Notes under the pieces: model-generated
Database searches by the model: none
What the model was told of the DNA's origin: nothing
The model's input: only the letters and a program-made list of their open reading frames with translations
Made by a program: the position numbers and the translations under genes
In this document: positions 14,102 to 19,917 of the stretch, one piece after another
Layout of the letters: the number at the start of each line of letters is the position of its first letter
How positions within the stretch are numbered: position 1 is the stretch's first letter
Source of the DNA: Chloroflexota bacterium
GTDB lineage: Bacteria; Chloroflexota; Ktedonobacteria; Ktedonobacterales; Ktedonobacteraceae
Direction of reading: 5' to 3'
Length of the DNA: 19,917 bases
NCBI GenBank assembly: GCA_005881495.1
Contig: VBHI01000361.1
Span: 1-19,917, forward strand

Positions 14102-15832
14102 ATGCGAAAACAGAGGCCAACCGATAGGATGCCCCGCAAGAGTCTGCGCTCAGGGCAGAGCGAGAAGAATACAAAACGCACTGAGCCGCCTGCTGAGCGC
14201 CCAGTTACCTCAGTTACCGGCGGCCAGCGCAGCGTATACCATCCTAAACGGCGCACTTCTCTTCGCGCAGGAATTGCGGTCGTAGGAGGTCGAACAGCGG
14301 GGGCTTTGAGCCGTCGACTGCATTTAGGCGGAGGTACGAGTGTAGTTGGTCTTGTTGCGCAACGGATGTACCCAAATATTGTTGGTCATCTTGCAACGCA
14401 GTTAGAACATGGAAGCGTGGTTGTTACAGGAACCAATGGCAAGACGACAACGAGCGGGTTCATTGGTGCTATTCTGAGTGATGCCGGTCTGCGCGTGTGG
14501 CGCAACAGAGAAGGTTCTAACTTGATGGGAGGGATTGCCAGCTCGCTGGTCATACGAGCCCTCCCTAATGGACATTTGCGTAGAGGCGGGCGGGCAATCT
14601 CGATTCTCGAGGTGGATGAAGCTGTCGTGCCACAGGCAGTGCAGTCGGTTCCAGCGCGCGTGATAACGTTCACCAACCTGTTCCGCGACCAACTTGATCG
14701 CTATGGAGAAGTTGATAGCGTTGCTGCACGATGGCAACAGACTTTGAGCACACTCTCAACTGATACCATTCTCGTTCTGAACGCCGATGATCCTACCACG
14801 GCATATCTAGGTGAGATGTTCACTGGTCGAGTGGTGTATTTCGGAATCGATGATCCCGCACTTGACCTGTCGACACAGCACAGAGCAGATGAAAGGCACC
14901 AGGTCATCGATACTCGTACCTGTCCGCGGTGTGGGGGAGAATATAGCTATGAGCTACGCTTTTTCAGCCATATGGGCCATTACCAATGCACTGGTTGTGG
15001 ACGCCAACGCCCCCAACCCGATGTGCGAGCAGTCAAAGTGCGATCCGATGACTTTGACCGGATGCGTATCGACATGGCCAGTTCTGTCAAAGTGGCAACG
15101 GCAAAACAGCGACAGGAGATAATTATTCCTCTACCGGGAATTTATAACGTCTATAATGCCCTGGCAGCGACTGCAGTAGCTCAGGCACTTGAAATAGGCT
15201 GGGAACCGATAGTGACAGGGATTGAACAATTCAAGCCTATATTTGGACGTGGTGAACGCCTACAAATTGAAGGGCGCACCCTACGATTGTTGCTGGCAAA
15301 AAACCCAACAGGCTTCAATGAAGTGCTCCGGACACTTTTTAGCGAGGGAGCGAGACGGCACGTTCTCTTTGTGCTCAATGATAATATTGCCGACGGTCGC
15401 GATATTTCCTGGATATGGGATGTAGATTTCGAGCGCGCAGTTCATCAAACCATGACGCTTGTAGTGGCTGGTAGTCGCGCTTTGGACCTGGCTCTACGCT
15501 TAAAGTACGCAGGTATAGCTCAGGACGAAATGACTATAGTAACCATATCTCCTTTGCGTGCTATGAAACGTGATACAGCTCAGACTACCAGTAATAAACG
15601 TCAACGAAAGAATAGAAGTATGAGGATTGCTGAAGAAACGGGCGGAGAAGCGCTGAACGCTGTAGCGACACAGCGCTATGGTATTGCCGAAGCGCTTGAT
15701 AGAGCAGTTCGTCAGACACCTGTAGGTGAAACATTATTTGTTGTACCGACGTATACTGGATTACTAGAAATACAGCGCGAGCTAGAGCGGCGAGGACTGA
15801 CGCCTCACTACTGGGAAGGTAGAGACAGTTGA
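14102..15832 (+). CDS. murT: Lipid II isoglutaminyl synthase subunit MurT
   Basis: MurT is the Mur-ligase-like subunit that, with GatD, amidates D-Glu of the lipid II stem peptide to D-isoglutamine at the membrane. It has 576 residues. A basic N-terminal stretch of ~55 residues precedes the central Mur domain with P-loop VTGTNGKTTT (108-117), EVDEA (170-174) and NLFRDQLDRYGE (192-203). A zinc ribbon CPRC...CTGC (Cys274, 277, 296, 299) typical of MurT follows. The C-terminal DUF1727 domain contains LLLAKNPTGFNEVL and DGRDISWIWDVDFE (431-444). A Lys/Arg-rich insert (~487-525) interrupts it. The ATG at 14102 has GGAGGA five bases upstream and follows the promoter correctly. The stop overlaps the gatD TTG as TTGA. 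Confidence 0.93.
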   Translation: MRKQRPTDRMPRKSLRSGQSEKNTKRTEPPAERPVTSVTGGQRSVYHPKRRTSLRAGIAVVGGRTAGALSRRLHLGGGTSVVGLVAQRMYPNIVGHLATQLEHGSVVVTGTNGKTTTSGFIGAILSDAGLRVWRNREGSNLMGGIASSLVIRALPNGHLRRGGRAISILEVDEAVVPQAVQSVPARVITFTNLFRDQLDRYGEVDSVAARWQQTLSTLSTDTILVLNADDPTTAYLGEMFTGRVVYFGIDDPALDLSTQHRADERHQVIDTRTCPRCGGEYSYELRFFSHMGHYQCTGCGRQRPQPDVRAVKVRSDDFDRMRIDMASSVKVATAKQRQEIIIPLPGIYNVYNALAATAVAQALEIGWEPIVTGIEQFKPIFGRGERLQIEGRTLRLLLAKNPTGFNEVLRTLFSEGARRHVLFVLNDNIADGRDISWIWDVDFERAVHQTMTLVVAGSRALDLALRLKYAGIAQDEMTIVTISPLRAMKRDTAQTTSNKRQRKNRSMRIAEETGGEALNAVATQRYGIAEALDRAVRQTPVGETLFVVPTYTGLLEIQRELERRGLTPHYWEGRDS

Positions 15833-16716
15833 AGGACCGAAATTCTCCACATTTGACGCTCACATTGGGGCACCTCTATCCTGATCAATTAAATTTGTAT
15901 GGGGATCGCGGTAACATTCTCGTGCTCCGTCAACGCTGCCAGCAACGTGGTATCAAATTGCTGGTAGTCAGCCTGGGCGTTGGTGACGCTTTAGCACCAG
16001 ATGAGTATGATATGTTGTTTATTGGTGGGGGTCAGGATAGGGAGCAGGCACACCTTGCGCAAGATTTACATGAGACCAAGGGTATCGGGTTATGGGCTGC
16101 AATCGAGGATGATATGCCAGTGCTGGCGGTCTGTGGAGGTTATCAATTGCTAGCGCATTATTACCGACCTGCCAGCGGCCCCGACATGCGAGGATTAGGG
16201 GTTTTCGATGCGTGGACGATTCACAAGGGACCACGTGTCACACGGTGCATTGGAGATATCGCCATAAGCTGGAATGGGAGTACGCTGGTTGGTTTTGAGA
16301 ATCATGGAGGTCGTACATATTTGGGAACCGCTCAACCCCTGGGAAAAGTACTCAAGGGCCATGGCAATAATGCAGAAGATGCTTCAGAAGGGGCTATCTA
16401 CCGCAATGCCTATGGGACGTACATGCATGGTTCGCTCCTGCCAAAAAATCCGCATTTCGCCGACTACTTGATTGGATTAGCACTTCGGCGGACGTATGGG
16501 AAGAATGATTGGGTAGATGCTGCAAGCTTTGAAGAGGAAGGCGACTTGACAAATGGAGTGACAACTCCAGATAATCCTGAGGCAACTGATTATGACCCAT
16601 CGGTAGTGCTTACACCGCTCGATGATCGACTGGAATGGGAAACGCATGCTTTTCTGCTTGAACGAATGGGATTACAGAATGAGGCTGTTGCCGCATTGCG
16701 GACTCACAGCTATTGA
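15829..16716 (+). CDS. gatD: Lipid II isoglutaminyl synthase glutaminase subunit GatD
   Basis: GatD is the class I (triad-type) glutamine amidotransferase that feeds ammonia to MurT. The 295 residues show LTLGHLYPDQLNLYGDRGNI (10-29), the family start; FIGGGQDREQ (64-73); the nucleophile elbow AVCGGYQLLA with Cys102; GFENHGGRTYLG (~155-166); and YGTYMHGSLLPKNP with catalytic His200. Known GatD proteins are about 240-260 residues; here ~70 acidic residues follow the domain (from ~225). The start is TTG, overlapping the murT TGA by four bases, so translation is coupled and subunit stoichiometry probably balanced. D-isoglutaminyl lipid II supports efficient cross-linking in monoderm bacteria. 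Confidence 0.93.
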   Translation: MKDRNSPHLTLTLGHLYPDQLNLYGDRGNILVLRQRCQQRGIKLLVVSLGVGDALAPDEYDMLFIGGGQDREQAHLAQDLHETKGIGLWAAIEDDMPVLAVCGGYQLLAHYYRPASGPDMRGLGVFDAWTIHKGPRVTRCIGDIAISWNGSTLVGFENHGGRTYLGTAQPLGKVLKGHGNNAEDASEGAIYRNAYGTYMHGSLLPKNPHFADYLIGLALRRTYGKNDWVDAASFEEEGDLTNGVTTPDNPEATDYDPSVVLTPLDDRLEWETHAFLLERMGLQNEAVAALRTHSY

Positions 16717-16752
16717 ACAGAACAGTAAGTTGTCGTACCAAGAACGAGGACG

Positions 16753-17391
16753 GTGAAAGAAATGAGTTTCGACCGATCGCTAGCTCGCTGTTCTTTCTGC
16801 GGTCGCCGCCCACCGGAGGTCCACCGCATGGTAGCCGGTCCTGGCGCGGCTTATATCTGCGATGCTTGTCTACAACTATGTAATGATATTCTGCATGATG
16901 CAACGCCTTTCTCTGCCAAAGCACTTGAACTGGCTTCACGGCCGCCGGTTGTGATTGCTGCGCCTCAAGAAATTGAACAGAGTACGCCGGCTATGCCTCG
17001 AGAGCCTACACGAAGCGTGACAATCGAACTGGAGCAGAAGCAGCAGGGCATGGTGTTGTTGCTACACCAGCTACAGTTCTTCGAGACGCATTTTGAACTC
17101 CATTATCTGTGGATCAGGCCACCTTTCAGGGCTGGCTTTGCATTCGTGCCACGTATTATTTTCCTGCTCAAGGATAATACCGGAGCGCAGTGGATGGGAG
17201 ACCGCGGGGGAATGCTCCTGGCCCGTCCGGAACTGATGGGTGATGCAGACCAGGCGTTCTATCAAGGAAGCGCACGCTTTCGCCCACTACCCTCAGCAGA
17301 TGCACATTCTATGACAGTGCTTGCAGCAGATCCGTTTGCTCAATTTGAGGAAATCATGCCAAAACCCTGGCAATTTGAGATCACCTTTTAG
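16753..17391 (+). CDS. ClpX-type C4 zinc-finger protein with unknown C-terminal domain
   Basis: Residues ~10-45 are a ClpX zinc-binding domain (Cys13, Cys16, Cys36, Cys39; CSFCGRRPPEV ... VAGPGAAYICDACLQLC), very close to the N-terminus of ClpX. The AAA+ ATPase that should follow is absent. After a Pro/Ala-rich linker (~55-90) comes a ~120-residue domain (VTIELEQKQQGMVLLLHQL ... HYLWIRPPF ... FLLKDNTGAQWMGDRGG ... FRPLPSADAHSMTVLAADPF) that looks beta-rich; I do not recognise it. In ClpX this finger mediates dimerisation and adaptor or substrate binding, so an adaptor-like role is possible but only inferred. Start may be GTG 16753 or ATG 16762. It lies 36 bp after gatD in the same orientation and ends just before a strong terminator. 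Confidence 0.8.
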   Translation: MKEMSFDRSLARCSFCGRRPPEVHRMVAGPGAAYICDACLQLCNDILHDATPFSAKALELASRPPVVIAAPQEIEQSTPAMPREPTRSVTIELEQKQQGMVLLLHQLQFFETHFELHYLWIRPPFRAGFAFVPRIIFLLKDNTGAQWMGDRGGMLLARPELMGDADQAFYQGSARFRPLPSADAHSMTVLAADPFAQFEEIMPKPWQFEITF

Positions 17392-17407
17392 ATGGAGCTC
17401 CATCATA

Positions 17408-17452
17408 AAAGAAGTGCCAGGGCAACCCGCGTGATCGACCTGGCACTTCTTT
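17408..17452. terminator. Bidirectional rho-independent terminator
   Basis: AAAGAAGTGCCAGG (17408-17421) and CCTGGCACTTCTTT (17439-17452) form a perfect 14-bp stem with a 17-nt loop. A and T tracts at its base make it work in both directions. It sits between the murT-gatD-zinc finger group and the convergent hpf. Confidence 0.85.
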
Positions 17453-17520
17453 ATATTTGTTACCGATTTGTGGCTATGGTATTACGGAGACAAAGCAACC
17501 ACCAGGGCTGTCTGCGCACG

Positions 17521-18189
17521 CTATTGGAGTTCTGGTACCAACAAGCCATAGCCACCACTCGCCAGGCGATACATGACATTCACGCTATCGGTGGCCTCAT
17601 TAAAGAATGGGAAGAAATTTAGTCCCAATGTCTCCATCTGTGCAATGGCCTCCTGGTCACCCATCGGTTTGGTAGGCACGCGACGAATCTCAACTATCTT
17701 TGACCATATCTCTTCGTTGCTTTCCTTATCAATGGAGGGCGCTCGCTGTTGAGAAGGCTGTTCAGCGCTATTTTTCGCAGAGGCAGTCGCGGTCATCTCT
17801 GCCTCTTCCAGAGGAGAAAGGCTACCCGCACGGGATAGAGAAAGCACTTTCACATGTACGCTACGATGGCGCTTTGCGGAGGTTTGGCGATCTTTCTGGC
17901 GGCCAAGCTGGGCAATGACTTTGTCCAGGGAGAGGTCCAGCGCTGTTTTTGCATTGAGCGCCCGTACCTCACTGCGTACAGGATGAGTGGCACTAAAATG
18001 AGTGGCACTAAAGAGAGCAAGTTGGACGGCAAAGCGGTCACTTGCACTGCGTGTTTGCTCTTCTGTCACCGTTACCTCAACACGAGCCGTGTTATCAACA
18101 AGACGAGACAGGCGTTGGACTTTCCGTTCGATGTACTGACGTAACCGAGGAGTGACATCTGTCTGCTTACCATTAATGATGATTTGCAT
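17521..18189 (-). CDS. hpf: Ribosome hibernation promoting factor, long form
   Basis: Long HPF binds the 30S decoding region and pairs ribosomes into inactive 100S dimers in stationary phase or stress. The 222-residue product has an N-terminal S30AE domain (1-~105; MQIIINGKQTDVTPRLRQYIERKVQRL; later LNAKTALDLSLDKVIAQLGRQ), a variable linker (~110-160), and a C-terminal dimerisation domain (~165-220; IVEIRRVPTKPMGDQEAIAQMETLGLNFFPFFNEAT ... VMYRLASGGYGLLVPE). The ATG at 18189 has AAGGAG eight bases upstream and matches family starts; a longer frame begins at 18225. A perfect 15-bp tandem duplication gives FSATHFSATH at 60-69 inside S30AE. An extended -10 promoter lies about 80 bp upstream. Confidence 0.93.
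   Translation of the reverse strand: MQIIINGKQTDVTPRLRQYIERKVQRLSRLVDNTARVEVTVTEEQTRSASDRFAVQLALFSATHFSATHPVRSEVRALNAKTALDLSLDKVIAQLGRQKDRQTSAKRHRSVHVKVLSLSRAGSLSPLEEAEMTATASAKNSAEQPSQQRAPSIDKESNEEIWSKIVEIRRVPTKPMGDQEAIAQMETLGLNFFPFFNEATDSVNVMYRLASGGYGLLVPELQ
17983..18012. repeat. 15-bp perfect tandem duplication inside hpf
   Basis: ATGAGTGGCACTAAA occurs twice without a gap (17983-17997, 17998-18012). Its length keeps the frame and duplicates five residues, FSATH, in the S30AE domain. Confidence 0.9.
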
Positions 18190-18268
18190 GTATTTCTCCT
18201 TCCGTTCCAGCATCACACGAAACAAAAGAGGTTTATCCAGATCAGGTAGATTGATTGGTTACACTTCC

Positions 18269-18277
18269 ATTATATCA
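18269..18277 (-). promoter_or_regulatory. Predicted extended -10 promoter for hpf
   Basis: The minus strand reads TGA-TATAAT (TATAAT at 18269-18274). No good -35 is visible, so an activator could help; the TTTGAGAT repeats lie 45-80 bp upstream. The leader would be about 70 nt. Confidence 0.5.
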
Positions 18278-18321
18278 CCCGAGTAGTGAAAAGTGGTGCA
18301 GGCAGAGTGAAATGGTATCTT

Positions 18322-18351
18322 TTTGAGATCACTTTGAGATGTTTTTGAGAT
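18322..18351. promoter_or_regulatory. Three TTTGAGAT direct repeats at 11-bp period
   Basis: TTTGAGAT at 18322-18329, 18333-18340 and 18344-18351, all perfect and starting exactly 11 bp apart, one helical turn. Head-to-tail repeats with this period are the usual binding pattern of OmpR/PhoB-type response regulators. The regulator is unknown. Confidence 0.55.
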
Positions 18352-18411
18352 GGCGCAATATGAAAAAGATGTCATGTTACCTGGTCAATTTTCATGGTAT
18401 ACTTACTTCCA

Positions 18412-18463
18412 GAATGAACATTATGTCATCATTGCACAGAACAATTTCATAAAATGTTCATTC
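18412..18463. repeat. 11-bp perfect inverted repeat upstream of the DUF6788-like gene
   Basis: GAATGAACATT (18412-18422) and AATGTTCATTC (18453-18463) are perfect inverted copies with a 30-bp spacer, ending one base before a -35-like TTGATG. They could be an operator pair or the trace of an inserted element. Confidence 0.5.
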
Positions 18464-18464
18464 A

Positions 18465-18494
18465 TTGATGGTATGCTGGCTGTAGCGTTAAAAT
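18465..18494 (+). promoter_or_regulatory. Predicted promoter for the DUF6788-like gene and nrdR
   Basis: TTGATG (18465-18470) and TAAAAT (18489-18494) with an 18-bp spacer. Transcription would start near 18501, about 36 nt before the ATG at 18537. Confidence 0.45.
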
Positions 18495-18536
18495 AACCTT
18501 TTGAAGTTACATCGATTTGTGGAAGGCGCGTGGCTT

Positions 18537-18857
18537 ATGAGTCAGTTACCAGGGAATCAACATATTACTTACCAGTTACAGTACCGCAAATGTGGAAAGG
18601 CCTCATGTAGCACTTGCCGCGATGGACAGGGGCATGGTCCATACTGGTATGCCTATTGGCGTGAAGGATCGCGCCTACGGTCAGGCTATATCGGCAAAGT
18701 TCAGTCCTGTGATGATTTAGTCCACATACTGGTTTTCCGCGTTTTGAATACTGTGATAGAATACATCTATTACGATATACCAACGGGGTACCAAGATGAA
18801 ATGTCCATTATGTGGAGGTACCGAGTCGCGAGTAAAGGATTCGCGCGATATTGGTGA
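18537..18857 (+). CDS. Small DUF6788-like protein, possibly a remnant
   Basis: From ATG 18537 (GGAAGG about 10 bases upstream) the frame gives 106 residues. The first ~55 hold a recognisable core: LQYRKCGKASCSTC, then GQGHGPYWYAYWREG and RLRSGYIGK. This Y-R-K-C-G-K...C...GHGPYWY...YIGK pattern is that of short DUF6788-type proteins, common and often multicopy in Ktedonobacteria and usually of unknown function. After GYIGK the sequence loses similarity to anything I know and runs 62 bases into nrdR, so the original 3' end may be lost. Read-through into nrdR in another frame is unusual for a healthy gene pair. Function is unknown. Confidence 0.5.
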   Translation: MSQLPGNQHITYQLQYRKCGKASCSTCRDGQGHGPYWYAYWREGSRLRSGYIGKVQSCDDLVHILVFRVLNTVIEYIYYDIPTGYQDEMSIMWRYRVASKGFARYW

Positions 18858-19263
18858 TGCTATCCACCGGAGACGCGAATGCGAGCAGTGCAAGGGGCGA
18901 TTCAGTACCTACGAACGAGTTGAAAAATTTCACCTGATGGTGATAAAGCGTGACCAACGACGAGAAGATTTTGACCGGCAGAAGCTTTATGTCGGTATTC
19001 GTAAAGCTTGTGAGAAGCGCCCGTTACCAGTGGGTGAGATAGAGAATGCAGTGGAGGAGATTGAGCAGGAACTCTATCGATTGGGCCGCCAGGAAGTGCA
19101 CAGCCATGTTATCGGCGAGCTTGTGATGGAACACTTGCAACGTATGGATAAGATAGCCTACATCCGCTTTGCCAGCGTCTACCGCTCTTTTGGCGATGTT
19201 GAGACAATGTTTGAGGAAATACAAAACCTGCTGAATAGAGCCAAGCCAGCAGCGGAGACGTAA
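18796..19263 (+). CDS. nrdR: Transcriptional repressor NrdR
   Basis: NrdR represses ribonucleotide reductase genes by binding NrdR boxes in a nucleotide-dependent way. The 155-residue product has the N-terminal zinc ribbon MKCPLCGG...RRRECEQC (Cys3, Cys6, Cys29, Cys32), the conserved RFSTYERVE (35-43), and an ATP-cone domain (~47-137; VIKRDQRREDFDRQKLYVGIRKACEKRP ... VIGELVMEHLQRMDKIAYIRFASVYRSF). Length and order are standard. No NrdR box was seen upstream and no nrd gene lies in the window, so its targets are elsewhere. A TTGAAT...TATTAC pair (18744-18773) may be a private promoter inside the upstream frame. A strong terminator follows. Confidence 0.95.
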   Translation: MKCPLCGGTESRVKDSRDIGDAIHRRRECEQCKGRFSTYERVEKFHLMVIKRDQRREDFDRQKLYVGIRKACEKRPLPVGEIENAVEEIEQELYRLGRQEVHSHVIGELVMEHLQRMDKIAYIRFASVYRSFGDVETMFEEIQNLLNRAKPAAET

Positions 19264-19283
19264 AGGCACAAGGCTCCACATTA

Positions 19284-19334
19284 AAACCAACAGAGAACCT
19301 GGCAGACTTCGGTGGCCAGGTTCTCTGTTGGTTT
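19284..19334. terminator. Bidirectional terminator after nrdR
   Basis: A perfect 20-bp stem: AAACCAACAGAGAACCTGGC (19284-19303) with its complement at 19315-19334. The inner loop can fold further into AC-TTCG-GT, a stable UUCG tetraloop. A and T tracts at the base suit both directions, between nrdR and the convergent cyclic-nucleotide-binding gene. Confidence 0.9.
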
Positions 19335-19392
19335 GTGCAATATTTAGGAATAAGACGATGAGGACGAAATTGCTATACGCCTATCTGGTGGC

Positions 19393-19824
19393 TCAGTGAT
19401 CGTGCACGCGGCGTTCGGCCCTACGCAGGCGGCGGCTGAGCACAGAAAGAAGCTTTACTGCGATATCGGGATTGCTATGTATAGCTGCACGGAAATCCCA
19501 GACGGGTAATAGCAAGGCCGTGACATCATCTACGGCGGTAACAGTGGCCGAACGCGGTAAATCATCAAGAAGAGCCATCTCACCTAACTCTCCACCCGGA
19601 CCTTCTGTACCTAGAACATCCTCAGCTTTATCTGGATTGATCGCCTGGGTAATGCGTACAGTACCACCGGTCAGTACGTAAAGTCCAACGCCTGTGTCGC
19701 CTTGTGAGAACAAGGTGCTACCGGCGCTGTACTTGCGTTCCTGGCAACTTTTGGCAAGTGCCTGTAGTTCTTTCTTGTTGAGGCTTGAAAATAAATCGAC
19801 GTGCTTCAGGGTATCTTCGTACAT
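19393..19824 (-). CDS. Cyclic nucleotide-binding domain protein (single domain)
   Basis: The 143-residue product is one CRP/CAP-type beta-roll. It starts LKHVDLFSSLNKKELQALA, has GSTLFSQGDTGVGLYVLTGGTVRI (~36-59), and carries a phosphate-binding cassette GGELGEMALLDDLPRSATVTA (~77-97) with the Glu and Arg that hold the cyclic phosphate. It ends in a basic helix (RRLRRAERRVHDH). There is no helix-turn-helix, so it is not a CRP-type transcription factor. Such lone domains are thought to sense cAMP or cGMP and act through partners; the partner is not visible. ATG 19824 is preferred because AAGGAG lies nine bases upstream; an in-frame ATG at 19842 would add six residues. Confidence 0.85.
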   Translation of the reverse strand: MYEDTLKHVDLFSSLNKKELQALAKSCQERKYSAGSTLFSQGDTGVGLYVLTGGTVRITQAINPDKAEDVLGTEGPGGELGEMALLDDLPRSATVTAVDDVTALLLPVWDFRAAIHSNPDIAVKLLSVLSRRLRRAERRVHDH

Positions 19825-19917
19825 ATTCGAAAGCTCCTTCATATCATTTCTTGTGGGAGTTTTCCGATACTCCAGGCTGGTCTATCGTTAGACTGTATTC
19901 TACCACAACCTTCCAAC

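Larger units (their letters stand above)
18190..18536. other. Regulatory intergenic region hpf / DUF6788-like gene
   Basis: 347 bp, AT-richer than its surroundings. In order it contains the hpf leader, an extended -10 promoter (18269-18277), three 11-bp-spaced TTTGAGAT repeats (18322-18351), a TATACT hexamer (18398-18403), an 11-bp inverted repeat (18412-18463), and a plus-strand promoter (18465-18494). No gene was recognised in it. Confidence 0.5.

Noticed and set aside
18322..18351. CRISPR-like repeats
   Set aside because: The units are 8 bp with 3-bp spacers, far too short; no cas genes are present. Treated as a binding-site array.
1..19917. tRNA genes, rRNA, transposases, prophage or defence genes
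   Set aside because: No tRNA cloverleaf, rRNA segment, transposase, integrase or nuclease-defence motif was recognised by eye on either strand.

Overview
The window looks like chromosomal housekeeping DNA from a monoderm (Gram-positive-type) bacterium of about 50% GC. The best guess is a Chloroflexota member, probably class Ktedonobacteria. The lipid II amidation pair murT-gatD, a bacterial RqcH/NFACT protein, long-form HPF, NrdR and a GlpX-type FBPase fit this, as do the small 'YRKCGK...GHGPYWY' protein and the palindromic intergenic repeats. The taxonomic call is inference; no rRNA is present to confirm it.

Layout. 1-756 (+): truncated C-terminal cytoplasmic tail of an APC-type amino-acid permease with a duplicated USP-like unit. 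786-1829 (-): APH-fold phosphotransferase. 2004-2348 (-): RNase P RNA (rnpB), with its promoter next to a divergent promoter for selD. 2486-5720 (+): selD, rnc and rpoN, tightly packed. 5812-7803 (-): rqcH/NFACT, separated from rpoN by a 100-bp segment with flanking direct repeats and a hairpin. 8135-9820 (+): gmk and glpX, preceded by a palindrome over a candidate -10. 9888-10976 (-): isocitrate dehydrogenase. 11262-13721 (-): topA. 14102-17391 (+): murT, gatD and a ClpX-type zinc-finger protein, ended by a strong hairpin. 17521-18189 (-): long HPF. 18537-18857 (+): small DUF6788-like protein. 18796-19263 (+): nrdR, ended by a 20-bp hairpin. 19393-19824 (-): lone cyclic-nucleotide-binding domain.

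Main discovery. selD is a selenoprotein gene. The obvious ATG at 2549 gives a protein without its catalytic residue. The frame is open upstream to an ATG at 2486 with a good Shine-Dalgarno, interrupted only by a TGA at 2537-2539. That TGA falls exactly where SelD has its catalytic Cys/Sec (SCAG-U-ASK). A bacterial-SECIS-like hairpin starts at the next base. The enzyme that makes selenophosphate would thus itself need selenocysteine.

Other points worth a look: a sigma-54 with a four-cysteine zinc ribbon between region I and the acidic linker; an orphan ClpX zinc finger joined to an unrecognised domain; a short isocitrate dehydrogenase with NADP-type cofactor residues; three TTTGAGAT direct repeats at exactly 11-bp spacing upstream of hpf; and a 15-bp in-frame tandem duplication inside hpf.
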